Assembly: GCF_932526225.1 (NCBI RefSeq)
Contig: NC_064043.1
Location: 2,811,501 to 2,875,500, forward strand
Origin: Nematostella vectensis
Lineage: Eukaryota > Cnidaria > Anthozoa > Actiniaria > Edwardsiidae
Direction: 5' to 3'
DNA length: 64,000 nucleotides
The notes beneath the pieces are model-generated. The model saw nothing but the letters and a program-made list of their open reading frames with translations. It did no database searches and was not told where the DNA came from. The position numbers were made by a program, and so were the translations under genes. This document shows positions 24,351-47,400 of the stretch, piece after piece (positions within the stretch are counted from its first letter, which is position 1; each line of letters opens with the position of its first letter).

Positions 24351-27300
24351 TTCAAATAACACAAGTCTGAGTAGATGTCCGGGTAGAGGCAATTTGAGTG
24401 CATTCCGAGTCTTGTCCGGCTGTAAATAAGTCCTAACTTTAGCAGAGCACTGCAGCTGTAAAGAGCGCGGCTGGCTTTGTATATTTTCCACCCATTCCCG
24501 TAGTCTATAGTCTGTCGTAATAAATCGCTCGGGTGTAAGGCCTAAGCAATTTTTCGTCCATAAATTGGCATTTGCCTGAATGAGTCTCTTCATGCAGTAC
24601 GAGTGGCCGTGCCTTGCCGCCAGGTGTAGTGGAGTGTCGTCGTACGACGTCCCTTGTGTCAGGCAAATTGTTTTCGCATCCACATTAGCTCCATATCTAC
24701 AAGGGAAAAGATGGCTGTTAGAAATGCTGATGAGCTACTCTTGGCCGCTGGTTATTTGCAATCGCGTTTGATGACTGAATTATTTCACTATGACATTCTT
24801 ACGTGAAGATTATCAGGATATATTACGCCCTAATGCATATTACAACCTTGCACGCGCCATGGAGATAGATGAATCAAAGCATAAGGGAATAGACGGTTAA
24901 GAGGGAATGAGAAAAATAAAAGATTATGAGCAATCATACCAAGAGTGGTCAATTTACGGATTTACAGTCAACAGTGACAAGGGCAGCTTCGTAAATAAAT
25001 ACACTAGAAAGTGGAAGTGGTACGTTTCACGTCTCTATGAAAACAGAGTAGTTTACTGAGGTTTTGGGCATTTGCCCTTTGTGGAGAAAAAAGGTTCCAA
25101 GGGGTAATGCTCTTTTGGCAAGAAACTTTTCACCGTGTTAAACATGCTACTTCAACATTGTACGGATTAATTTCCCACAATCCTTGCCGGCCAATCCGGG
25201 ATACACCCTTGTACACCACTTGATATAATACATCATAATACTACTACATTATAATACTACTACATCATAATACTACTACATCATAATACTACTACATCAT
25301 AATACTACTTGTATTCTTCAGTACCAAACATGTAAGAAGCTGAGTACAGTATAGTCATCCTCTCTGGTGAAGGTATAAAAAAACATTTCCCCCTAATTTG
25401 CAAAGCCACTTTACGTACTGTGAGGGGAGAGGGGTGTGTGTGTGTGGGGGCTAACTCTCCAAAAAGCAAGCTTACCAAAGTGCCCCCCCATTCCCTCAGC
25501 CCTACCCCTGAACAGGCTGTGTGCCTTTACAGAGAAGCAGAATTAAAAGCATTCCACTCATAGCTATTAATACACCCTCCTTCTCTTACCAACTGACCTA
25601 TTAGCACTTCAACAGGAGATGCTTGGATGTACAGAGAGGCATATGTAGTGCACTCTAACCATCTTATACTAATCCCCCCCATACCCTTACTAAATTACCC
25701 CCCCCCCCACCCGTTAACCTTACTAAATTACCTTATTAGTGCTTCAACACAAGATGTATGCCCATACAGGGAGGCAGAATGTAGCGCAGTCCACCCCTCA
25801 GGGGTACTGGAATTCACATCAGCGCCCTGATGTAATAGCGCCTCCAAACATGCGAGGTGACCATACTCAGCTGCGTGGTGGAGTGGAACTTGCAAAATCT
25901 AAGAGAAAACATATGTTAAGCACAGTATCAGCCATGACCTGGTGGCAGCTGTAGTATTAAATTGAAAAAAATAAACTGTTCATTTTTACAAAGGTTTTTT
26001 TTTTAAATAATCATAATACAGACCAAAGTTAGGTACACAGCTAACACAAACTGTGTACCATATACCAGCACAAAATAAAAATATCAAAACACTTGCTATA
26101 AGTCCCAGGCTAAGCATTTATGTATTTTATATAAATGAAATTCCTGAATAAATAGGTTAAGCTGAACAAGGTACTGCGCAAGCCAATTCATACAATTCAA
26201 CATTCATATATAATCTCAGCAATTTTTTGGCAAGGACTTCTGTACTCAAAATGTGAACCATCACAACCTACCAGCTATCATTGTGATTAGCAAGAAAATG
26301 CACTGATTAGGTAACTAACAAAAACATTCTCTTAGCTAATGACAACATAAGAGATAATCTATTATCAATGGGACACATTTGCATAGCGAGAGCAGACATA
26401 ATGGTGCTCATATCTCAACAGGAAGAGAATTAAGGCTCACAAGAAATAACATGTCTATGGCTTATGCATCAGCCAACAAGACTTTCACAAGAATGAACAT
26501 GTTTATGACTAATCAAATGGTAAACTGAAATATGTATATCACATGGCAAGGAAATGTTTACTTCTAATTCTAAGTTCTTCTAAAATACTTTCATACATAA
26601 TGGTAATGACAATTCAACTTTTCTAAGTTTGCAGGCAAAGTGACAAAATATGTATAGAAGTTTTGAAATGAATTCTATATAAAATAACCAAATTTCATTA
26701 TCAACTTAGCAAAACGTGTGAGAAACTAGAATGCAGTGAATTTTGAGTTTTATCAATTCCTTGATTTGTCACAACTAATAAGAATTGCCATCATTATAAG
26801 CTGGAAGAATAACAGTTGTTCAATGAGGGACAAAACATATTAGGAGCCACACTGGTCTACTGTTGTCATATCTAGCAGTCAGACAAACTGCTGGTAGTCT
26901 AGCAATTGAAAACAAACACAGATGGCTATTAATTCACTTAGTAAAATAGTGTATCAGATATATTGAAATAACAAGTGTTCAAAGATTTATAAATGCTTTT
27001 TGTAAAATTATACTTCATTGTCTTTTGGGACTACACAAAAATTATGGCTATGTTGAGAGTGACTCAGAGTCAGCATTAGACATGTTTGAGGACTCTTTGT
27101 GGTCACCATGACATTGAGACATGCGGAGACAAGAAACTGCCAACTTGAATTAACAACAACAAGAGTAACTTGCTAAATATAACTTAGTAGCTGGCAGACA
27201 AACTGGAATTTTCAGCGGAAGAGGGCATATGTAATGTTACTGTTGTAAACACCCTACATTTGTCAAGGCACATAAGTTTGTCCCTTTCACGCTATGCCCC

Positions 27301-30300
27301 AACATGCAATTAGACTGTGAGCCAAGCTGGAACACAACTGATACAAACTCTTCTAGTGTTATTTTTTCTCAAACTTTCAAAAGAGAAAAGCAAAATCTCC
27401 TGATTTTAGAATGAATCTCTAGGACTTTTGCTAGGACAATGCCCAGCCAAAAGAAAAAAAAGAATGAGGCTGATAACTTGCAGGTCCCCAGGTTTTTTGA
27501 AGCCCAATAGTTAAAGTCTTGACTACTCTATGATGGTAGCAATCCACCTAACTAAAAAATTCTAACAAACTGTGATAACAACTATGATGGTGGCACCAAA
27601 TAATATTTTATAAGAAAGTCTTACCACTATCCATCAAGGCCAAACTTAACACATTTAATTTGACTAGGGTGGCTAACTATTATTGTAATTATATTGTAAG
27701 CATTGGCAGCTAGAGAAAGCCAAGGATACACAGTATGCAATTGGTGTTCTACATTAGAAACCTTGTGAGAATTACAATAGCTTATCAGCAGGAGGGCTGT
27801 TAACAAGCAGTCTGTGTGTCAAACTAGACAGACCTAGGACTATTTTCAGCCCCTAGGACCAAAATCCCAACAGATACACTTAAGTAAAAGGTACACAATA
27901 GCCAAGATTGAATAACCATCAAGGGGAAACATTAATATGGGTAGTATTTACTGATTGTACAGAGATATTAATCTCAACAGTGCAACTTCAAAAGGACTTA
28001 ATAAAATACATGTTAAGAAAAGCATCGGGTTCTATAGCACACAGAGGTAATACTAATTTTTGGTCAGTTAGAAAACGATGACTAGCAGGCGCAATGGCCT
28101 GTGAACTGGTCCATACTACTATATAAAACACATGCGGATAAAAGGGGCTTATCCATATGCATGTAAAGCGCTCAACAGCAGAGTCAACATCCTTGAGAAT
28201 CCTTCTCTTTGCTATTATTCAACTGGTGTTGATAGGAGAGCATTAAATTCACAGAAAGCTAGCTAGGATGTTTATTAGGTAAATTTAAAACCGGAGTATG
28301 GAATTAAAGTTTCTATTTATTATGTCCCGAGGCCATCGCATATCTTTCCCACAAAAGAGAATTCTATCCCTTCCTTGAGCGAATCGCCATGCTATCATGA
28401 AATTGGCAAAAACAGAGATTTACTTCCATCAATGTATTTAGCACTTTCCCGTGGGTTTGACTCGATCATGCGCGTAATAAGCGAGTCTAGAAGGCGTTTG
28501 AAAGTGGTCGCTCCGTCGCATAGTTTACATCGCTCTAGGCATCGGTCAAGATAAGAGTTTGCGCGATAGCTCATCAAAGTCAAATTCAGCGAAAATGCAG
28601 ACTTGGTCCAGATAGGGATCTAAACTCGCTTCTCGCTACCACCCAGGTTAAGAACGAACTACTCTTGCTATTTATCCATTTGCCTCGAGCACAACCTCGC
28701 ATACTACAGAAATTCCCATTGAAAATGCATTCTGTAACTCCACCACAAGCAATCCAATTTAGCTGAAAGGTGTTGACAAAATTCGAGACAGAAATACCGA
28801 GATCCAACGCAACAACACTGCACCGGCACTATAGTCGATGACAGAGCAAAGTGGAGATCGGCTATTTTGACGAATTAACCGACACGCTTTCAGCCATCGT
28901 TTTCGTTTTATTATCGAAAGTAAAGCACGCGCTCTTTCTTTGATATCATTTCCGCGCTAGCTAAAGTCTTAGGACGACCGTATAATTAATCACATTTTGA
29001 CAGATGTTTTGAACTACTATGAGGATCGAAGGTTTACTACATTCGCGCCGAACAATATTGGAGTCCCAGCTTGCCCTACCAAACTAGTCATTAAAATAAT
29101 ACACTAAATTTAGATTGCATTGTTTTGGTTAGCAAAGTAAAGTAGATGAAGGTTTTCATCGGTTGATCGGATCCGAATTGTAATTCCTTTGCACAAGTGT
29201 GCGATACGAAGTTGATCGGGGGAAGCCATTTACCATTAAAAAAACTTTGTTTGGCTTTTCATGAAATATTGGAGTGCGATGTCACTCGATCTAGCTTCTA
29301 TATTGTACAGCAGATTTGGAGTTGTGATTTAGCCACTTCTCTAAATCCATATAGGCTTACAGTAATGCGACTAGCAATGTTTTGGTGCCTTGAACTCGTG
29401 CATCAGTGGAAGAGAAAAAGGCCTGAACAGTTGGTCTACATAAATTCACGACGTGCAACATGATTCTATACATTCTCGCAGTTGGAAACCGATTTTAAGA
29501 CTACTAAGCTTCGTCAAAAGCTATTTAGGTCTCTCTAGCAATAAATATCGCAATAGTTCGTGGCTTTCGCTGGCCCGCTGTGGTCTCAGACATCCAAAAA
29601 AAACTAATTCACAGCAAGAAATGCTTACATGGTTCGTAAACATTTTTAACGCGAGCGATTACAAGAATCAAAGATCAACAATAAATTCGAAGCACGCAAG
29701 ACACAAAAACTGGGTTTTTACAAAGTGTTACTTATCGGACAAAAACTAGAATTTCTTCTCACAGAATATCCGATTATTGAGCGAGGGTTATTAGATTCAC
29801 TCCGGCCGACGTTGACCGAGATTGCCAACGAACGCTTTGAAATTTTCTACCTCATAGCGATGCCCCTACTGGGAAGGCAACACACAAAAAATATCACCGA
29901 ACATGAAAGCTAAACAAATAGACAAAAAGGACCAAAACAGTGCACCCGATACACGAAAACCTCTGTGACGAAAAGAGCAAAGCAGATGGACAAGAGATTG
30001 GGGAGCGAAGTACAGTCTTACCCTCCATGCAGGCACGAGCGGCGGATCAACTTCTGCGTTGTATTTCAGCAATAGTTTCACACAATTCGTATGTCCATGC
30101 CTTACAGCAACATGCAAAGGTCTCCAGCCACCATTAGCGGTAGCATTGACTAGTGCACCGTGCCTAAGTAACATTTCCAAGCACTCGAAATGACCGTTCC
30201 GTGCGGCGTAGTGAACCGCCGTCCAGTTTGAGCGAGTGGCAGCATTTACGTGAGCGCCTTGCTCAATCAGTGCGGCCAAACAATCCGAAAATCCTTGCTC

Positions 30301-30582
30301 AGAAGCTTCGTGAAGCGGCGTTAAACCGTCGTACGTTGCTATATTCACATTGGCGTTGTGTTTGAGTAAAATTTCCACGCAGCGAAACTGGCCGTGCCTC
30401 ACAGCCTCATGCAAAGCAGTTTTGCCGTATTTATGGCAGCCATCTATCGGGGCTCCAGCTTTTAAGAGTTCTCGAAGGTCTTTTTTAGAGCCTTTGTACG
30501 CAGCCCGTTTTAAACGGCAAACCAGCGCTTCAGGACTCATAGTATCTAGTTGTTCCCGCCTGGTTGGGGGCGAGTTTCCCAT
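24330..30582 (-). CDS. ASB-like: Ankyrin repeat and SOCS-box (ASB-type) protein, 3 exons
   Basis: Exons (minus): 30582-30022, 25898-25732, 24696-24330; 561+167+367 nt give 364 aa with phases 0 and 2 matching at the two junctions. About eight ankyrin repeats run from residue 30 to 305 (motifs such as KTALHEAVRHGQ, WTAVHYAARNGH, WTALHSASLYGH, DTPLHLAARHGH). The C-terminal SOCS box (about residues 320-357) has a BC-box SLQLQCSAKVRTYL and a Cul5-box LPLP. ASB proteins recruit Elongin B/C and Cullin5-Rbx2 to ubiquitinate substrates bound by the ankyrin domain. The start is MGNSPP at 30582; the MGN does not meet the myristoylation consensus because of P5. The last codons and TAG are embedded in a 33-bp minisatellite that fills the 3' UTR. 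Intron 1 is about 4.1 kb. The exact ASB subgroup is not resolved; the gene is head-to-head with SUPT20H about 2.3 kb away. Confidence 0.9.
25228..25314. repeat. 16-bp repeat (about 5 copies) in ASB intron 2
   Basis: Tandem CATAATACTACTACAT units in the intron between exons 2 and 3. There is no link to an exon edge. Confidence 0.85.
25507..25735. repeat. Degenerate tandem copies of the ASB exon 2 3' end
   Basis: The last 70 bp of exon 2 and its donor region reappear at about 25597-25665 and, more decayed, at about 25507-25560 (compare GTGTTGAAGCACTAATAAG with GTTGAAGTGCTAATAG on the minus strand). Both lie in intron 2, and their frames are broken. Confidence 0.78.
25899..30021. other. Intron 1 of the ASB gene
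   Basis: About 4.1 kb, AT-rich and single-copy in appearance; I see no exon, RNA gene or clear element in it. The region 28380-29900 contains only short unsupported ORFs. Confidence 0.7.
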
Positions 30583-32851
30583 GTTGTAACTCTGCGAACG
30601 CAGTTCTCATGAGCTCTCGAGCGCCATGACACAGTCCGAGTCTAGACTAAGCGCTCGCTCCCGGTAGCGTGCCAAATCCTTAGGGGGGGTACCCACAAGA
30701 AGGGTTTTTTTTTTAGCACGAGATTTGACAAAAACAGCCCTGAAACTGCCGCTCTAAGATATATATGATGATATACGCACTGAACTTTTACTTATTTGAT
30801 TGTTTGTTTATATTTTTGATAAAAATAGAAATTTAAAATTCTAAATATAAATTCCTTCTACCCCTACCCTGATAGTCAGTCATCCTTTGTTGTGTTGATC
30901 CCGCTTCCCGGTGATTCGCTGCTGAGAGTTTGTTGTTTGACATCAATGGCGCCCGAGGTTACACGATAGCAGTGTGAATCCTGGTTATCTACCACTTGTT
31001 GACTTGCAGGGCTCCCAAAAATATCAAGAATGCGAAAGATGCTATCCGTGATAAGGCACTATACAGGAATGCTTGGACAAGAGTCCGCGTATAAAAGTCC
31101 CAACTACCGTCTAATTAGAAACAATTTTTGTCCCCTCGAAACATAAACGAAAACGGTAAACCGTATTTTAGAAATAAACGATTTTGGCAGTCATCTTTTT
31201 AAACCCCTTGTGCACTATTCAGAATCTGTTTAACTTCAGTAAACTTTACATGTCATAGGTAAATAATTCAACAACGTGAAATATCTCGGTGGGAAAGGCA
31301 AAGAAAAGAGGTTCACGTTTAGCGACCGTCATTTTCGTGTTGCGGGGTCAATTACCTATTCTTATGGCTGGCGCCAGTTTTCCTGCGCCCTTCGGGAGCG
31401 CTAGCCTTTCGTTCACCAAACGATTCAGTGATGAGCATTTTTTTCCTCGTTCTTGTACGCGTGAAGAGATTTGATGGTTCCGTCAGATTACACATATTCT
31501 CATAGCTCTAAATTTATTAGGTCTAAAGGTCTAGGGCCTATTTTTCTAAACTTTTTTGTTTAAGAGCTTTAAAAAAACAACGAACTTATCTTCTAAAACC
31601 ATCGTCTAAACCCACTAGAGTGCAACTTTGTTTGGTTTACTAATATCGGGTTGATTTGTTTTAATCTTTGTTTTGTTTAGAGTTTTTGCAATACTTATAA
31701 CTAAAGATCCGATTTGTCACGTGTGGACATGTTATCCGTGATCAGCTTGCGGGTTTGCTGTTTTTATTCCCACTTCTTAGATTTCCTTTCTGTTCTTTAG
31801 CTTGGCACGCGACCTTTCATGTTGGTATTTGGGAATAAGTAATCACTTGTTCAAGCACAGAGAATACTTGTCTTACAGACCGCAAAGAAGTAGGGGGGCT
31901 ATAAAAGCACAAAAGCGGTATCGCCATGAAGCGGTTTGTCTTTTACGCATTCACTTTAGTAAAGATAGTTTACATCTCGTTTTGCGACACAGACTGTATT
32001 ATTAGCTTTTTGCTCAGGAGAAAAACGGCTCCTCATATCTTCTTGATTAGAGTGGATGTTAATTTTTCCGCAGATAAAAGAGCGGCTAGGGTAATGCGAT
32101 AGCCACCGCAAGCCTCACGACCGCAGCCCAGCGCCTTACTGTCGCCGTGACTTTCTCTCTTTAAAGGCTAGAAGAAGCTAATGAATAGCTATCTTCCTTT
32201 GAGAACATCTAATGTAAATCTTCCTTACAGGAAAGGTATCATAAGGATTCCACTCCATAAGATATTTTTATGATACTTATAATTAACCTCCCTCGTCTTG
32301 TTTTTTCTTATGTTATTTTCAGTCCAGACCATCCAATTAACCCGGGTGGTCGGCTCCCTTGCCGACTGGTTTTCACTTTAACGCTCTCTTGTTTTTCCCC
32401 CTCTCATCAATAATCTATACATTTGGAATTTCAACAAGAGAGCATACAAAGATGCAGATCGTTTTTATGCTCTCTTGATTTAAACAAACTTTTTTCTGCC
32501 CTTTTTTACGCGTCTAATTGGATAAAAGAAAATTTATCAGGTACAAAAATATAAGGAAAATAAAGCATGATTGGAAGAGAAGTAGGGAAAGATAAAGACG
32601 TTAAACAGGAATATAGCCTGAGTCTAAGACTTTTCTCCAGTTCATATGTCCAGTTTAAGCACAAAACGCCTGCGTCTTCAGGATAATAGTCCTTTGTCTG
32701 GAATACCTGTGTCGGCCCGCCGGAAGGACTGGTGATAAGAACTTCGAGCCATCATGGCGGCAGGGATGGTTGTGCGGTTTGTTGTTAGCTGACTATTTCC
32801 ATGCTTTGATCTGCAATCGTGACCGCGTTTGGGTTGCGGCAGGTTTCTCAG
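30583..32851. promoter_or_regulatory. Shared head-to-head promoter region of the ASB gene and SUPT20H
   Basis: 2.27 kb between divergent start codons. No repeats or ORFs of note were seen apart from the SUPT20H leader near 32700-32851. Control elements cannot be assigned from sequence alone. Confidence 0.4.
32754..32792 (+). other. Upstream ORF in the SUPT20H leader
   Basis: An ATGGCGGCAGG context (resembling a YY1-type initiator element) opens a 12-codon ORF ending in TGA about 60 bp before the proposed SUPT20H ATG. A second ATG-CTT-TGA minimal uORF follows. It may mark the transcription start region or restrain translation; this rests on position only. Confidence 0.35.
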
Positions 32852-43981
<11,130 letters not shown>

Positions 43982-44491
43982 GATTTTATGCCACTAGTGT
44001 GGGGAATGGAGTATCTAAATAAATACATAAAGCCCAGGGGGCAGATCAAGGAGTTACAAAAAGGGGGGACTGAAGCAAGAATTTTTAGGAACATTTTAAG
44101 ATTTCCTTACACTTAACATTTTTAAGCAAAAGTTTTGAAATGAGGGAGGCTGGTCCTGTTTAGCCCACCTCTTGATCCTCCCAGAAGCCAGTGCTTTTGT
44201 GATTAAAATTGTACTCCCTGATAAAAACAAGGCCTGAAAAGTAACAAACCTTTGTTATAATTTGTAATTTTCCAAAATCCTAAAATTTTGCGTTGTACAT
44301 TCAATTTCTTAATGCAATGTCCAATACGTTGATTGAATACACGATATTTCCAAGCAAGATAAGAATCTGCTACTTCAGGTACCCCATCCTCTCATTTTAA
44401 AATATTTTGCCCCATTTTATTTAGATTAGATAAAGGGAGTCAGTCTGATAGTATGTAGTTTATTTATTTAAAAAAATACAAATTTTATTTC

Positions 44492-47400
44492 TTATCTGTC
44501 TGGGACATTAGTGCATGCTGTATGGATCAACTGCTGCACCTCCAAAACACGTCCAGTCGTTACATCGAAACACTCTTGTAACTTGTCTTGTGTTAGAGGT
44601 GGCCCTCCTAATATGGAAAAATATATATATGTACATATTGGTTAACCATTCCAACACCACAATTTTTCTGTCTGACTGTAATCTTAAGCTAAACCATCTT
44701 CAGCATCAATCTTAATTAAATCCCTTCTCCATGGGAGGAAACTATAATACCAGTTTCCAACAGCAATTCACAGTTTCGGTGCTTAAAAGGCATGTGCCTT
44801 TTACAGGCTCAAAGTCCAACAAATCGTAAACAACCAGAGAGAGTTCGGACAAGTCAGAAAAGTGTACTTCGTATCAACAAAATGGTGACAACAAAGCATT
44901 GTACTCATGGCACCTGTAGAAATGATTCTAGATTCCTGCAGTTATGGAAGACAAATGGCAATGGGGGGATTTCAGATTGATGCTGAATCACTCATAGCAA
45001 CCTACCTGGCTTATGGACTGCAACAACTTTATTATTGGTTGTCATGACAACAGAGACTTTTCCAGAAGCAAGTCTCTCCTCTTCATCAGTTGGGTCACAG
45101 TAAATATGATCACTGTGGAAACATGGAATAAGAGTTTGTGAGACACCAAATAGCCATGATAAAGTTGGTCTTTTAGACTTTTTGTTGGTTATAAAAAATA
45201 AAGCCTGAAGCAAACACCTGGTTAAACTGCAGTAATTTGATAAGAAATAAAGCTGCAAATATTTGTAAGACAGCTGTTAACAAACTCATCTGGAAAATTG
45301 TCTATTGCATCTTAATAGCATGCGTGATAAAGCGGGAGGAGGCAGATCCATCATTGCCTTTTTCCCTGACCATGCTTTACCATAGTGAGTGTTGGAAACG
45401 GTCAACTATAATACTATACTAAACTAAAGCAGAACCAAAGGGCACATTCACAAATGCCACTAAACTAAGACTCACTCATCAAATATCCCAAATGTTACTG
45501 CGACAGGCATAGACTTTAATTTGAGATGGATGTCTTTGTTCTCTGATGGTTCTGGTGTTTCTGTCTCCTCATTAATTGTGACTGTGTGCAGTCTAGCTGC
45601 AAAGGAAGGGTCAATTTTCAAATTAGAATTAAAAGGTTTCAAATCTTTAATTTAATTTTCAATGTACTAGAGCTGATATAATTTAAAAAAGGTTGAAATC
45701 CGGTTTATCATGAATTTTGACCCTTGCAGTCTCAGAGAATGGATGAGATCTGAGCCATGTTTTGAGAGCCACTTACATGTGGAATTTGAGAACTTTCACA
45801 ACCAAGTTAAAAAGTTCAATATATGGCATATATGTATCGTATTTTGTGATCAAACTCATTTAGACCACAAAAAGAGGGGGGCTCTGAAAAAAGGGACTTC
45901 TATGGAGGTGCTCTGATTTATTTTTACACTGAAGGGGGGGGGGAGGGGGAATTGATCAAGTCAAAAACCCTTGTCCCCCCCCCTCAGGGTATTTAATGAA
46001 CACCCCCTTCTGCCCAGTAGGATACTGCAGTAATAACTGATATTCCACTTCTAGCTGTGTTAAAAATATAACGAGCCATCTATTTGATGTTCTCTTTAAT
46101 TTTTCCTCCGACCCATAACTCACTGTTCTGTAGTGCAGCTAGCATTGCAATAACTGCAGCATCAGCAACATTCCCGTCGTAGTCTAGACACATCAAGTCT
46201 ATGTACAAAACCCACACCAACTGAAACAAATAAAGCTTTTAAGGGGGGATGAGGGATGGTACATGGGGAAATGAGAGGAGAGTGGGGGTGAGGGAGAAAG
46301 GGGGTAGTGTATGGTGGATGAGAGGGGAGTGGTGTTTGTGGGGGTGAGGGAGAAAGGGGGTAGTGTATGGTGGATGAGAGGGGAGTGGTGTATGTGGGGA
46401 TGAGGGAGAAAGGGGGTAGTGTATGGTAGATGAGAGGGGAGTGGTGTATGTGGGGGTGAGGGAGAAAGGGGGTAGTGTATGGTGGATGAGAGGGGAGTGG
46501 TGTATGTGAGGGAGAAAGGGGGTAGTGTATGGTAGATGAGAGGGATGTGGGGGTGAGGGAGAAAGGGGGTAGTGTATGGTGGATGAGAGGGGAGTGGTGT
46601 ATGTGAGGGAGAAAGGGGGTAGTGTATGGTAGATGAGAGGGGAGTGGTGTATGTGGGGGTGAGGGAGAAAGGGGGTAGTGTATGGTGGATGAGAGGGGAG
46701 TGGTGTATGTGAGGGAGACAGGGGGTAGTGTATGGTAGATGAGAGGGATGTGGGGGTGAGGGAGAAAGGGGGTAGTGTATGGTGGATAAGAGGGGAGTGG
46801 TGTATGTGAGGGAGAAAGGGGGTAGTGGGAAAATGAGTTTTAGTGTATGGGTGATGAGAGGGAGATAGTGTATGCAGGATGAGGGGGGAAGGGGAAGTGT
46901 AAATGGGAGTGAAACGGGGTAGTGTAGGGAATGAGAGGGGGTAGTGTATGGGGTCAGGAAGAAGGAAGATGGTGTATAAAAAAACATGAGTAACAACCTT
47001 TCCATCAACTATACAAAGATCCTCCAAATCTATCAGCTGGGAACTGAAATAAAAACAGAAATACTTGGTCAGAATCTGGATTTGTGTTGCTCTCATTTCA
47101 GAACCTAACAAATATGCTTTACATATTTGGCATGCTGTAGTAGCTCCATCGAGCGCCTCCCCTCAAATAAGTACCCTGCCTAAACATGCTGCATGTTCTG
47201 TTATGGTTCTGATATTTATTTATATTTTCTCACTCCTTGCACGTTGTAAAAAGTGCTTTTTATCTATAGAAAAAGCTATTTAACTACCCAGCTGGGAGGA
47301 GCATGACAAATTCATAAATCTATTACTGTTATTTTAATAGCCTGTACTTACTTGGTGATTAAATTGTCTATAAATGTGCTGAGGACTTGAGCGTGTTCAC

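Noticed and set aside
46199-47111. Pro/Ser/His-rich ORFs up to 290 aa on the minus strand
   Set aside because: They arise from the pyrimidine-rich array in EXOSC8 intron 7; only the exon at 47043-46998 inside them is real.
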